Assembly (NCBI RefSeq): GCF_041381155.1
Contig: NC_091135.1
Span: 2,114,490 to 2,178,489 of the forward strand
Source of the DNA: Argopecten irradians
Taxonomy: Eukaryota; Mollusca; Bivalvia; Pectinida; Pectinidae
DNA length: 64,000 nt
Reading direction: 5' to 3'
The position numbers and the translations under genes were made by a program. Positions within the stretch are counted from its first letter, which is position 1. The number at the start of each line of letters is the position of its first letter. Below, one piece after another: positions 33,105-46,279 of the stretch. The notes beneath the pieces were generated by a model. The model worked only from the letters and a program-made list of their open reading frames with translations. It was not told the DNA's origin and did not search any database.

Positions 33105-35190
33105 CAAAATACCTACTAGAAAGTCTTATTCAAACACCAACACATGTAACTGACACTTCAGTGTCCAGCATAGATATTTTTTTCACAAATAACACTTGAA
33201 TATTGTAAGTAATACTGAAGTCTTACCTCCAACATGTAGTGGTCATTGTCCAATCCTTTTAAACCTATGTTTCAAAATCCTAAAAGAGAAATCTTATAAT
33301 TTTTTTATCATTTTGACAGAGCCAAGTGGGACTATATAAATAATCAACTGCAATCAATAGGCTGGGACTCATTGATTTGAGAACTAGATAATGTTAATGA
33401 AATAAATGAAATAATTCTGAGAACATTGAATGATATTATTACTAAACATGTTCCTTATAAAACAGTAACTATTAGACCCTCAGATAAACCCTGGATTACA
33501 AATGAAATTCGATTATGCCTTAGAAAAAAGAACAGAATTCACTAAAAAGCAATTACCAGAAATAGAGTTAAGGATTGGCAAAAATTTAGGGACATTAGAA
33601 ATAAATCAATAGATCTTATTCGTAAAGCCAAAACAGATTATGTCACCAAATTATAAAATTCTTTGATTGATAAATTCGTCCCTCCAGGTAAATGGTGACG
33701 AATAGTTAAGTCTGTGTCTTCTTTAAACAATAAAAAGAAAGTCTTTTCCTCCTAATGTTAATAATAAAATTCTTATCCATCCATTAGAAAAAGCTGACGC
33801 ATTTAACAACTTCTTTACCTCCATATCAAATTCCAGTGTACTCCAACAATGTTAGAGGTATAGCATGACGAGACACGTATGATCATTACGTCATGTCTAA
33901 CATCAGAAGTTTCTCAATATCGAGATCTAAATATTATTGGATTAATTCCAGTGATGATGCACGACAACAAGATTGACCTCCCCTTAGTCATGTGATACTG
34001 ATATTATAGATCAGATCCAGATAATTAATAATAATAAAACCCTGCTGGTTCTGATGGAATAATCCCTAAGCTCATAAAATACCTTTGTCAATCCATAATA
34101 AAACCTCTAAACATTCTATTTAACAAAACATTTGCAACTGGTACTATTCCACAGACTTAGAAAAGATCCAATGTTACACTTCAAATCCAAGTAATTACAG
34201 ACCAATTGCCGTAACCTCAGTTTTTTCCAAAACTATTGAAAAAATTGTTAGTAATCATCATGTTATAAGTAAACACCAGTCTAGATTTTAGCATGGTTAC
34301 TCAACATTAAATCAACTTTTATCAATATATAATACCTACCGTTGTGTTAAAACCGGAAACGGGTTCTACAACATATCATATATAGATAATGGCAAAGTTA
34401 TTAGATTTGTATTTTTAGATATTTGTAAAGCATTTGATAATGTATCGCATAAGGGCCTCCTTTACAAATTAAGAAAACATGGAATTGCTGATAAAGTTTA
34501 TAAATGGTTTGAAAGTTATCTTACTGACAGGTCGCAAAAAGTAATACTTGAAGGATATAGTTCTTTTAAACATATATCTGCTGCTGTGCCTCAAGGATCA
34601 GTCCTTAAGGGCCCTTCTTATTTCTTTTATTTATTAATGATATTATGAAGTCTCCTGCAACATTAAATTATTTGCTGATGATACATCCCTATATGTTATT
34701 GTAGATAATGATCCAGTTTCTGCTTCAGAACAATTAAATGAAGATCTGAATTCAATTAGTGAATGGGCAAATGAGTGGCAAATTAATTTCAATACAAATA
34801 AAACTCTAGGCTTAAACATCACTAGGAGAAATCTTGTCCATCCTAATCTAATTTTTAATAATGTTATTGTTAATCAATATGATTGTCATAGACACTTAGA
34901 ATTGAATTTCAATAGAGCAGGAACGTGGGATAACTATATCCAATATATAAGACAAAGCTTATAAAAGATTAAATATTCTTAGAATGTTGAAATATAGAAT
35001 TGGCCGTAAATCTTTAGAAACTGTTTATAAATCTTTTATACGACCGATTTTAAAATATACAGATATTATCTGGAATAATTGTTCAATGCATTTATCCAAC
35101 GACTGAAATTGAAAAAATACAACTAGAAGCCTTAAGAATTATAACTGGAATGAGAAAAGGCACATCACATTTGAAATTATATAATGAAAT
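33105..35190 (+). pseudogene. LINE 2 endonuclease C-terminus and reverse transcriptase
   Basis: The first ~85 bases read TKYLLESLIQTPTHVTDTS and then a SIDIFFTNN block, the end of the endonuclease. A linker with PWITNEIRLCLRKKNR follows (near 33490). RT blocks: GSDGIIPKLIKYLCQSI (near 34045), NYRPIAVTSVFSKTIEKIV (near 34195), DICKAFD (34418 on), YLTDRSQKVILEG (near 34520), PQGSV and FADDTSLY (34671-34694), then ISEWANEWQINFNTNKT (near 34755). Both catalytic motifs are recognisable, but stops and frameshifts are scattered throughout. Confidence 0.75.
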
Positions 35191-35205
35191 TAAATTCATT
35201 TCATC

Positions 35206-35520
35206 AACAAGAGGCCCAAGGGCCTTAACAGTGATAGGAAATTATTTTTTAGATATCGTGTCCTGGTTGCCATCTTCGATTTGGGATCAACCAGAGATGT
35301 AACAACACTTTGTCGGGACTATGTCAGGATCATTTCATGCAAGTTTCAGCCAAATAGCACTGGTAGATCTTGAGAAGAAGTCCCTCAAAATGTGTTTTCA
35401 AGATGGCGGCTGTAGTGGCCATCTTAGATTTCAGATCAACCCGAAAAATAAGAACACTTTGTCAGGACCATGTCAGGATCATTTCATGCAAGTTTCAGGA
35501 CTTATTTTTAATCTTCAATA
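35206..35520 (+). mobile_element. Modular tandem-repeat element, second CAAGATGGCGGC copy
   Basis: It starts AACAAGAGGCCCAAGGGCC and holds about two of the units seen at 22580-23110 (GTCAGGATCATTTCATGCAA near 35325 and 35470; CAAGATGGCGGCTGTAGTGG near 35399). It interrupts or truncates the LINE 2 3' end. The short plus-strand frames 35321-35624 follow the repeat. Confidence 0.65.
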
Positions 35521-35743
35521 GGATTGGCTACATGTCCGCCAATATTTTAACAAAAGGTAGTTTAATACTTTCCGATGAAGACAATAAATTTCATCTTCGA
35601 CAATGTATCAAAATTTATTATTGAATCAATTCGACTCATGTAAACTTTCTTTACACCTTAAATTGTATACATATTATATTCATGATTTACAATGTATTTA
35701 AGTTCATATCCTATAGAAAGATAAAAGGGCTGCATTTTATATT
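35521..35743. other. No feature recognised
   Basis: AT-rich spacer between two modular elements. Confidence 0.45.
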
Positions 35744-36571
35744 AACAATAGGCCCATGGGCCTTAACGGTTACTGAGTGAGAATATATAATGAAACAAAT
35801 AATGAAACAAATTAAAGACATATAAACACTATATGCTTGGCCTTGAAGTTGGTCAGTGATTTATAAATTTGACTTTTTAGACTATGAAGAGTATTTGCTT
35901 CCATCAAACCTGTGAACTTAAGAGGTATTTTTTGAAATTTTAATCATTTTGACCCTGTTTGGTCCTGCCTCTCTGGTCCCCCAGGGGGCCATCGAGGACG
36001 GTTTGTTTGTTTGTTTGTTTGTTTCAGTTTTACGGCCCATCGACAACTAAGGTCATTTAGGGCCAAACTACAAGTCATGCATTAATATCAGGATAAAGGA
36101 CGGATATGGATGTTAAAATGCTATATCTTAGGCTAATAATTCTAATCAAGTTTGACTAATTTCCTATGAAAATTGGGCAAATAATGTTCACAAATAGGTT
36201 TTTCCTATATAAACTAAAGTAAACTTGACCCCTCACCAGCAACGTGAGACCCCGAGGTCATATAATTCACAATTTTTTTTAAAACACCTTAAGACTTTTC
36301 CATCTCTAATTATTTGATTCTGCTATTTCCAGAATTTTAGAATATTTTTGAAGTTTTAGCCCATTTGACCTTTTTTTGGCCCATCTTCTCTGCGCCCAGG
36401 GGGTCGGCCTGGACTAATATCAATATGATGTTAAAATGCTATCTCAGGCTAATAATTCTAACCAAGTTTGACTCGTTAACAATGAAAATTGAGCAACAAA
36501 TGCTCATAAATGTGTTTTCCCTATATAAACTATAGTAAACTTGACCCCCTCCCAAGGGGGAAACGTGAGAC
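35744..36571 (+). mobile_element. Modular tandem-repeat element, 325-bp unit family, cut by LTR array
   Basis: It starts AACAATAGGCCCATGGGCCT and contains units in reverse orientation to 7340-8581 (CCCCCAGGGGGCC near 35980; AACGTGAGACC near 36250). A (GTTT)n run lies at 36002-36026, followed by TTTTACGGCCCATCGACAAC, which may be a SINE tail. The element stops at GTGAGAC, exactly where the first LTR begins. This shows it was the insertion target of the BEL/Pao element. Confidence 0.65.
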
Positions 36572-38888
36572 TGTTCTGTCTCAAAAAATCAAAAAGTTCC
36601 TTGAACTGTTTCCAACCTTTATTACAGATCCACATAAAGTGGTGTATAGTGGCTTATAGTGGAGTATAGTAAAACCTGAAATACAAACAAGTAAATATTG
36701 TTACTTAATGATCTCTGACTTCTGTAGTCATTCACTCTTACAGATACAAATATTAATCCTAAGGATTAAACTTATTACATAAGTGCTAATTTCACAAACA
36801 CCTAATAAAGTTGTAATAACTATTGCACAAATAAACACTATTCTGGACTAGATCACACTTACACAATGAATTAGTCAATGTAATATTTCAAGAGAAATAT
36901 TAAAAGTGTACTTGTTAACTCTACAGTAAATATGCAGATACAGGTATTTACTGTCGTGTCGGTCTAACCGTTGACGACGACAGTGATGTACTCGCCGCGC
37001 AACTTGCACAATACCATTGCATACTGGGTTACAATATAATGCTAAACGCGAGTTGATTGGTTGGTGGGCGTGGCTTTATCGTGTGATATGTGTGACCCAC
37101 GTGTGATAGATCTATCCTGAACTCATCGGGTATTACCGTACTCTAAGAACTAGATCTATCCTGAACTCATCGGGTATTACCGTATTCATAAGAACTGCAG
37201 GATGTGTCCATACTTTCTATTACCCGCAGTTAAAGCTGTAGTATTAAATGCGATAACGCGGTTTTCATGAGCTGCTGTCCGTGTTTCAGCCGGGATAGAC
37301 TGGATAACTTTTTGCGTCACCGCTAGCATAATTCACGGTAGGGATTGTGCATCACAAACGTTAGCTAGGCTACTTCGAGAACAACGTACATGTAATGGCT
37401 GCCGTGAGGCCCGCCTCGCGGACAGTTCACCTCTGTTTGTTTCTTTATCAATCAACTTTTTAAATATCAAAGTACTTTTAATTCACTACGGATTTATCGT
37501 CTGTTAATGGATTTCTTACAGAATGTGTCGTTTTTCAAACATTCAAGGACAAACATCATACATTCGTAGATATATCTAACACTGTTATCGTTACTGTAAG
37601 CCTTACGTTTATGTACGTGGAAATGCAGCAAATTGCTCTAAATTCTCAAATGGCCGACGGAACCGTTTGCGGCGTACGAACATTCCTCTCCAATAAACGG
37701 GGCATTATTTTATTTCTGTTTATATTCTATAAACATAAGACTTCGTTGGTAATTTTGCTTGGGTTCCGATAAACAGGTAAATGGGTCAAATGTCCCGCGT
37801 GCAGTCACATTTCTTTATAATCTTGTGACAACCTCCTCTCGTAACATCAGGTTTTTTTTTACTAATCTCATGAAAAAGATAATCCTTTAGTTTATAATGA
37901 AGATCAAGTAATTCACGACGAAGTTTACCGTCCGTCAGTACCCCGTTAACATAAGATCTTCCACACACGCTTTTTTATCAGGTGCAGCCATATTGCCTTT
38001 CAAACTCTAGAACATTGTTAGATAAACTCCGCCCATTCGTTCTATCGCCTGACGTCAGGTAGGCTATCTAAACTCAGCCCCTCAGACAATTGACAGAACC
38101 ACTCGACCAGTTGATAATACTGTCGCTCAACATACCGAGGTATTACATCATTTATTTTGTCAACGGTTAGACCGACACGACAGTAATAACTTGACAATTG
38201 GTACATACTATCTCTGAGTATCAAGATGGGATTTCCTTATCATTATAGGATATATAACAATTCAATCCTTTAATATTATGATTTGACACATGAAAATAAG
38301 AGAAAACTGTAATTCACATGATTAACCTCTCTACAACGACAACCTGCATACATCGACCATTGCCTATACGAGATTTTCTATTTTGCATACCGACTAACAA
38401 TGATTAAACCATGTGCACTAGTAATTTACATTTAGCTAGGGCATACATGTTATACATCTTATCTACCACTAAGATACAAAATAATATCGTAAAGACTGAT
38501 AGGTATTGCTTTATAAACAGCAATAATAAAACGACATCACTCAAAAACATGTCAGAGAATCAAATTGACAAACTGCACGATTTCCGGTGAAATCAAAACA
38601 TCGCTTCATGTGCATTTATACAAAAAATACCAAATACATGGTACGCACATAGCTTCATCACAATTTTAAATTGTCACACATGAAATAATTAATGCATTTA
38701 ACATTAAACTATACACTTACAACGTGTGGGGCCACATAGTTGCTACATTTTTGCAGTTTTATCTCTCTCTCTCGAGACCATCCTTTCCTTGGGCGGAAAT
38801 GACATACAGACAGGGGCAGGTAACTCTAATACCATACCTTGATTATTAAGTTATCAATCAAAGGGAGAGAACTCCTGGTTCCATCACA
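36572..38888 (-). repeat. BEL/Pao LTR1 (contains a nested DNA transposon)
   Basis: The leftmost LTR. On the minus strand it begins TGTGATGGAACC after a purine-rich GACGGGGAG tract and ends AGACAGAACA. Without the nested element at 36951-38183 and its duplicated TA it is about 1,082 bp, like the other three. The left flank GAGAC could be one half of a 5-bp target duplication; its partner is lost with the right end of the array. Confidence 0.85.
36951..38183. mobile_element. 1,233-bp TA-flanked DNA transposon inside LTR1
   Basis: Perfect 25-bp terminal inverted repeats begin CTGTCGTGTCGGTCTAACCG. TA lies on each side (36949-36950 and 38184-38185). The uninterrupted site is visible in LTR2, LTR3 and LTR4, which confirms the boundaries. 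The TA duplication suggests a Tc1/mariner-like element. Two short minus-strand frames (37786-37968, and one overlapping 38042-38183) have no recognisable transposase motif, so it is probably non-autonomous. The perfect ends and its absence from the other LTRs mean it arrived recently. Confidence 0.85.
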
Positions 38889-39089
38889 CTCCCCGTCTGA
38901 TATTAATAATATCACTAACTTTATCTCTAATCAACTTAAGAGTAACATATTTATAAATAAAATAATTCCAGCTCTTAACAGTAAATTTTGCAAAGGTTTC
39001 AACATGATGTTCATGAACTAAACTGTTACACACTTAGACATCAATTATACACAACATAGTTTATCACTTGACCACAGCTGACAGTCTAT

Positions 39090-41090
39090 GTCTCCTTGGA
39101 ACAAATGATAACAACCTGAGTAACTGGACGGACGAATGTTGACTTCTTTCCTTCTCGCGATATCTGAATCTCAACTTTCCTAACAAGTCCATCTTCACTA
39201 GGAAAGGTACGCGTGATTACACCAAGAGGCCAATCGTTGCGCGCTGTTTGTTCATCCTTCATGAGAACAACGTCTCCCTCCTCAAGGTTGCGAGACTCGT
39301 GATTCCACTTCCTCCTGCCCTGCAACACAGGTAGAAACTCCAGAACTGCTCAGCGAGCACCTGCACATGCTTCCACTGTGATCTAAGCATGTCTTTCTGG
39401 TTAAAATATTCAAACGACTCGATCCGACTTCCTGTTTTCTGTGTCAAAAGGGTTGCTGGAGATAAGATTAATGGTTCATATACATCTGTTGAAACAGGAA
39501 TCAATGGTCGCGCGTTGATGATCGCTGTTACTTCTGCCATAAATGTCGACAAGTAACCTCGTAGTGAGGTTACGATTGTTGTTGAGGAACATGGAGTCTA
39601 GTATGCGTCGTGCAACGCCAATCATCCTTTCCCAGGAGCCTCCAAAGTGTGAGGCGTGGGGAGGATTAAATTTCCAGATGGTACCAGATTCACGGAGAAA
39701 TTCTTTGATGTTTGGGTCTTCTATGAAGATTGCTGTAGCGTCAAGGTCCGAGATTGCCCCAACAAAATTGGTTCCCCTATCAGAACGGAACTCTGCAACT
39801 TTTCCTCTAATGGCGTAGAATCTTCTCACAGAGTTTATAAACGATGATGAGCTCATTTCTTCCAGTAACTCAATATGAACCGCCCTAGATGACAGACACG
39901 TGAAGAGCACTGCCCAGCGTTTACTTGAAGCTGAACCGCCTCTTGTCCTGCGTGTGACAATGGTCCAAGGTCCAAAAACATCGACACCAACGAATGTAAA
40001 TGGCGGGCTTGGCGTAACACGATCGATCCACTGGTAGATCAGCCATCTTCTGTTGGGAATGCTTTCCTCGAAGTTTCCGACACTTCACACAGTGATGAAT
40101 GACGAAAGAAACCAGTCTCTTGACCCCAGTGATCCAAAAGCCTGCGGCCCTTATCGCCCCTTCTGTCAGGTGTCTGCCCTGATGTTGAACAGCGTTATGG
40201 AAGTGTCTAGTCAACAGCATTGCGACGTAATGTTGGCCGGGTACTAAGATAGGGTTCACTTCGTGTCTCGGTAAATCTGAGTTCTGTAGCCTTCCTCCAA
40301 CACGTATCATGCCGTTTTCGTCCAAGTAGGGTGAAAGTTCCTTTGGACATTTCCTAATGTCCCCATAGAATTCCCTTTGTAATTCTCTGATAATAAATGC
40401 TTCTGCAGAAGCACAGTTTTCAACTGACCGATAAATGTCACACTTGTGCCATCCTATGCACTTGCCGTGATTTGACTTGAAAGACTCAGCTAAGTGTTTT
40501 ATCAAAGATATTGACAACAACAGCCTTTTCCAACTTGAGAACTTCTCAAATCGCTCTGACCAATTATGAGGTTTCTCACTGTTCGTTATGTCCGTTTTAG
40601 CCACGTGAACAACCTCAGGTCGAACTTCAGTATCCTCCTCTGGGGTAACCAAAGGGAAAATTAAGGATTCAGTTGGGGATATGTTTGGTTTAGGTCCTTG
40701 AATCCACATGCTCTCCTCTTAGCGAGCTGGATCGATGTATCGAGTGCCGACATCTGCAGGGTTATTCTCGGTAGAGATGTAGAACCAATGGTCTGGTCTA
40801 GAAAATTCCAGGATCCTGCAGACTCTGTTGGCCACATAGATATAAAACCGTCGAGTTGTGTTAGTTACGTAGCCCAGTACAACTTTACTATCGGTGTGGA
40901 AAAACACATGTTCTCGGGGAAAGAATAGCTCTTCTGTGACAATTTCTGCTATTTCCACGGCTAAGACTGCGGTACATAATTCCAGACGTGGAATTGTATG
41001 ACCATAACGCGGTGCTACTCGGATCTTATTTGGTTTCTTAGGATGATAAATGCCGAAAAGAGGCAAATACCAGCACTCCTCAAGTTTACT
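39090..41090 (-). pseudogene. BEL/Pao body A: RNase H and integrase parts
   Basis: The RNase H part shows FFHTDSKVVLGYV and NNPADVGTR motifs. The integrase part has a zinc-binding HHCVKC segment, the core FRSDRGTNFVG and PPHASHFGGSWERM motifs, and ends in the GDVVLMKDE domain typical of BEL/Pao (DUF5641-like). Fossil; broken. Confidence 0.8.
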
Positions 41091-41099
41091 CACAACTCC

Positions 41100-42870
41100 T
41101 TAAGTGGAGGGGCCACTTCCGCGTGCCCGTTGTCTAAGATTCCTTTCATAAAGGTGACAAGGTGTTCGCGCTTAACGGAATTCCTTTGAAGAGAGACATC
41201 GAGAAGCTGAGCTCGTTTAAGGGCTTGGTGCCTGTTATTAGGTAGTCTAGGACGAGGTTTGCGAAAAGGCAACGGTGCAGTCCATTTACCACTAGTGTCT
41301 CGTACAAATTCTTTGTCCATGAGATCCAGAAATGCTCTGTCTTCTACAGACAAGCCAACTTTGTTGTCATCATGAGTCTGCTTGAATACTCCTTGTCCAA
41401 TGATTGGTTCCTCGCAAACCCCTTTCACATTAAACTGATTGTCACATGGATCAAACAATGTAGGTCGACCATCTCCAAGTATCCTTGTCTTGAGAACAGA
41501 GACCTCTGATGGGTTCGGAGGATGAGTAGTTCCCAGACATACATTCCCTACAACCACCCAACCAAGGTTTAGCCTCTGGGCAAATGGTGAATTGGGTGGA
41601 CCAATAATCTGCTCACAGATGTGATGAGCCTCTGGCACGTCGCGCCCAATCAACAGTAGAATTTCAGAATTAGACCGTAACGGAGGCAACTTGACGTCCT
41701 TCAAATTACTGTGATAGTTGGTGATCTCTGGAGTAGGAATCTCTGTACGGTTGTTGGGTATCTGATCACACTCCAGTATGTCAGGTAAGGGTAAGGTAAA
41801 CTGGCCGTTCAGAGAGGAAACTGAGAATCCATGTGCGCGCCGACCCTGTGTCGGCAAGTCCCCTGCACAGGATACCAGAGTATATTGTTCAACTGTCTCT
41901 CCTGAGACATCCATGATATTGAAGAAACCAGGCTTGCACAATGTCCGATTACTTTGATCGTCGATTATGGCATACATGTAGGTAGCTTGCTCTGGTGAGT
42001 TAGTCCTATGAACTCGAACAAGTATTGTTTTTGAACAAGATCTGCCTGTAAACGTTCCTCCACACACGCGCGTACATTTACTCACAACGCCTTCATTCTC
42101 CCCGCCGTTCTGACTAGTCGTTATCTCCCCACCGTTCGGACTTGTAGAATTATTGTTGTTTTTTGTCTGGCTTATGACCATTTCGATTTCCGGATGTAGA
42201 ATGTCCATCCCTGGGATGGAGCGCCGTAGGGTGCTGACTGCTGCTGCATTCTGCGCATTTTACAGAGACTGAACAGTTTTTGTATATATGAGCATCTGTG
42301 TCACACAACATCGAAAACATAAGCGGTGTTCGCTTAATATACGTCTCCGTTCCGACAAGGATTTAAGACGGAATGCCCTGCACTGATTTATGTCGTGGTT
42401 AGATGTGTGTTGTGTATCAAACACTGTTTCTTGGGTTGTTTGTTAGAGTTCTCGTTAGACGACACCTGAGTTTTATTCACCTGAATATTTGACCGAACTC
42501 TGTCCTTGGAACGCGGTTCATTGCTTGTACGAGTGGTCAACGTATCTTTATATACAAGGCCGGGGTCATTAAGCATAGAGCTCATTTCCTTTATGAACAC
42601 CACAAATTCCGAGAATGGAGGAAAGGCTTCTCTTCTCCTTCTTATACCTTGCAGCTCTGACTGTCCATTTCCCTTGGATATGGAGAGGCAATTTACCCAC
42701 AATGGGGAGAACGTCTTTTTCTTCTGATGGGACCTTTCCATCTCTGTTGGAGTAGCATGGGCGTTGTCGGGAACCTGCAGTTGTGACCCATACTCCTGCA
42801 TGGGCGCAAGATACCCTCCTTGCTCAAACAATTTGCTGGGATCCTGATCCCTGGATGTAGACATCATGTA
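41100..42870 (-). pseudogene. BEL/Pao body A: protease region and gag remnant
   Basis: The retropepsin-like part shows YMYAIIDDQSNRTLCKPGFF and LLIGRDVPEAH, the pattern of BEL/Pao proteases. The gag side retains only part of the zinc-knuckle and N-terminal sequence found in B and C. Fossil; broken. Confidence 0.75.
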
Positions 42871-42897
42871 CTGTGCAGCTGATACACGTTGTTTTAC

Positions 42898-44007
42898 TGT
42901 TCTGTCTCAAAAAACAGAAAGTTCCTTGAACTGTTTCCAACCTTTATTACAGATCCACATAAAGTGGTGTATAGTGGCTTATAGTGGAGTATAGTAAAAC
43001 CTGAAATACAAACAAGTAAATATTGTTACTTAATGATCTCTAACTTCTGTAGTCATTCACTCTTACAGATACAAATATTAATCCTAAGGATTAAACTTAT
43101 TACATAAGTGCTAATTTCACAAACACCTAATAAAGTTGTAATAACTATTGCACAAATAAACACTATTCTGGACTAGATCACACTTACACAATGAATTAGT
43201 CAATGTAATATTTCAAGAGAAATATTAAAAGTGTACTTGTTAACTCTACAGTAAATATGCAGAAACAGGTATTTAATAACTTGACATTTGGTACATACTA
43301 TCTCTGAGTATCAAGATGGGATTTCCTTATCATTATAGGATATAACAATTCAATCCTTTAATATTATGATTTGACAAATGAAAATAAAAGAAAACTGTAA
43401 TTCACATGATTAACCTCTCTACAACGACAACCTGCATACAACGACAACCTGTCTACATCGAAAACCTGCATACATCGACCATTGCCTATACGAGGTTTTC
43501 TATTTTGCATACCGACTAACAATGATTAAACCATGTGCACTAGTAATTTACATTTAGCTAGGGCATACATGTTATACATGGCTATATACCACTAAGATAC
43601 AAAATAATATCGTAAAGACTGATAGGTATTGCTTTATAAACAGCAATAATAAAACGACATCACTCAAAAACATGTCAGAGAATCAAATTGACAAACTGCA
43701 CGATTTCCGGTGAAATCAAAACATCGCTTCATATGCATTTATACAAAAAATACCAAATACATGGTACGCACATAGCTTCATCACAATTTTAAATTGTCAC
43801 ACATGAAATAATTAATGCATTTAACATTAAACTATACACTTACAACGTGTGGGGCCACATAGTTGCTATATTTTTGCAGTTTTATCTCTCTCGAGACCAT
43901 CCTTTCCTTGGGCGGAAATGACATACAGACAGGGGCAGGTAACTCTAATACCATACCTTGATTATTAAGTTATCAATCAAAGGGAGAGAACTCCTGGTTC
44001 CATCACA
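42898..44007 (-). repeat. BEL/Pao LTR2
   Basis: 1,110 bp, shared by bodies A and B. Same ends as LTR1 (TGTGATGG start and GAACA end on the minus strand). It has the intact site that carries the TA transposon in LTR1. The leader between its end and the gag start in body A is only about 30 bp; I saw no standard TGG primer-binding site there. Confidence 0.85.
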
Positions 44008-44219
44008 CTCCCCGTCTGATATTAATAATATCACTAACTTTATCTCTAATCAACTTAAGAGTAACATATTTATAAACAAAATAATTCCAGCTCTTAACAG
44101 TAAATTTTGCAAAGGTTTCAACATGATGTTCATGAACTAAACTGTTACACACTTAGACATCAATTATACACAACATAGTTTATTACTTGACCACAGCTGA
44201 CAGTCTATGTCTCCTTGGA

Positions 44220-46220
44220 ACAAATGACAACAACCTGAGTAACTGGACGGACGAATGTTGACTTCTTTCCTTCTCGCGATATCTGAATCTCAACTTTCCT
44301 AACAAGTCCATCTTCACTAGGAAAGGTACGCGTGATTACACCAAGAGGCCAAATCGTTGCGCGCTGTTTGTTCATCCTTCATGAGAACAACGTCTCCCTC
44401 CTCAAGGTTGCGAGACTCGTGATTCCACTTCCTCCTGGCATGTAACACAGGTAGAAACTCCTTTCGCCATCGACTCCAGAACTGCTCAGCGAGCACCTGC
44501 ACATGCTTCCACTGTGATCTAAGCATGTCTTTCTGGTTAAAATATTCAAACGACTCGATCCGACTTCCTGTTTTCTGTGTCAAAAGGGTTGCTGGAGATA
44601 AGATTAATGGTTCATCTACATCTGTTGAAACAGGAATCAATGGTCGCGCGTTGATGATCGCTGTTACTTCTGCCATAAATGTCGACAAGACTTCGTGCGT
44701 GAGGTTACGATTGTTGTTGAGGAACATGGAGTCTAGTATGCGTCGTGCAACGCCAATCATCCTTTCCCAGGAGCCTCCAAAGTGTGAGGCGTGGGGAGGA
44801 TTAAATTTCCAGATGGTACCAGATTCACGGAGAAATTCCTTGATGTTTAGGTCTTCTATGAAGATTGCTGTAGCGTCAAGGTCCGAGATTGCCCCAACAA
44901 AATTGGTTCCCCTATCAGAACGGAACTCTGCAACTTTTCCTCTAATGGCGTAGAATCTTCTCACAGAGTTTATAAACGATGATGAGCTCATTTCTTCCAG
45001 TAACTCAATATGAACCGCCCTAGATGACAGACACGTGAAGAGCACTGCCCAGCGTTTACTTGAAGCTGAACCGCCTCTTGTCCTGCGTGTGACAATGGTC
45101 CAAGGTCCAAAAACATCGACACCAACGAATGTAAATGGCGGGCTTGGCGTAACACGATCCACTGGTAGATCAGCCATCTTCTGTTGGGAATGCTTTCCTC
45201 GAAGTTTCCGACACTTCACACAGTGATGAATGACGAAAGAAACCAGTCTCTTGACCCCAGTGATCCAAAAGCCTGCGGCCCTTATCGCCCCTTCTGTCAG
45301 GTGTCTACCCTGATGTTGAACAGCGTTATGGAAGTGTCTAGTCAACAGCATCGCGACGTAATGTTGGCCGGGTACTAAGATAGGGTTCACTTCGTGTCTC
45401 GGTAAATCTGAGTTCTGTAGCCTTCCTCCAACACGTATCATGCCGTTTTCGTCCAAGTAGGGTGAAAGTTCCTTTGGACATTTCCTAGTGTCCCCATAGA
45501 ATTCCCTTTGTAATTCTCTGATAATAAATGCTTCTGCAGAAGCACAGTTTTCAACTGACCGATAAATGTCACACTTGTGCCATCCTATGCACTTGCCGTG
45601 ATTTGACTTGAAAGACTCAGCTAAGTGTTTTATCAAAGATATTGACAACAACAGCCTTTTCCAACTTGAGAACTTCTCAAATCGCTCTGACCAATTATGA
45701 GGTTTCTCACTGTTCGTTATGTCCGTTTTAGCCACGTGAACAACCTCAGGTCGAACTTCAGTATCCTCCTCTGGGGTAACCAAAGGGAAAATTAAGGATT
45801 CAGTTGGGGATATGTTTGGTTTAGGTCCTTGAATCCACATGCTCTCCTCTTAGCGAGCTGGATCGATGTATCGAGTGCCGACATCTGCAGGGTTATTCTC
45901 GGTAGAGATGTAGAACCAATGGTCTGGTCTAGAAAATTCCAGGATCCTGCAGACTCTGTTGGCCACATAGATATAAAACCGTCGAGTTGTGTTAGTTACG
46001 TAGCCCAGTACAACTTTACTATCGGTGTGGAAAAACACATGTTCTCGGGGAAAGGATAGCTCTTCTGTGACAATTTCTGCTATTTCCACGGCTAAGACTG
46101 CGGTACATAATTCCAGACGTGGAATTGTATGACCATGACGCGGTGCTACTCGGATCTTATTTGGTTTCTTAGGATGATAAACGCCGAAAAGAGGCAAATA
46201 CCAGCACTCCTCAAGTTTAC
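44220..46220 (-). pseudogene. BEL/Pao body B: RNase H and integrase parts
   Basis: The same RNase H (FFHTDSKVVLGYV) and integrase (HHCVKC zinc segment; FRSDRGTNFVG; HFGGSWERM) signatures as body A. Fossil; broken. Confidence 0.8.
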
Positions 46221-46279
46221 TCACAACTCCTTAAGTGGAGGGGCCACTTCCGCGTGCCCGTTGTCTAAGATTCCTTTCA

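Larger units (their letters stand above)
27780..35195 (+). mobile_element. LINE 2: non-LTR retrotransposon, interrupted by a TTAA element
   Basis: Plus-strand non-LTR retrotransposon in two parts: endonuclease at about 27835-28239 and, after the 4,861-bp insertion, the rest of the endonuclease plus reverse transcriptase at 33105-35190. RT landmarks are VFLDICKAFDNVSHKGLLYK (near 34410), AAVPQGSV (near 34590) and FADDTSLY (34671-34694), as in Jockey/CR1-like clades. Many stops and frame changes show it is dead and older than the insertion. Its 3' end merges into the modular element at 35206. ORF1 was not found. Confidence 0.8.
38889..42897 (-). mobile_element. BEL/Pao body A
   Basis: The leftmost and shortest body (about 4.0 kb against 5.35 kb for B and C). 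Parts: integrase with its C-terminal domain at about 39090-40710, RNase H at about 40720-41090, protease region at about 41090-42150, and remnants of gag to about 42870. It is broken, with more breaks than B or C, and its gag end is much reduced. Confidence 0.85.
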
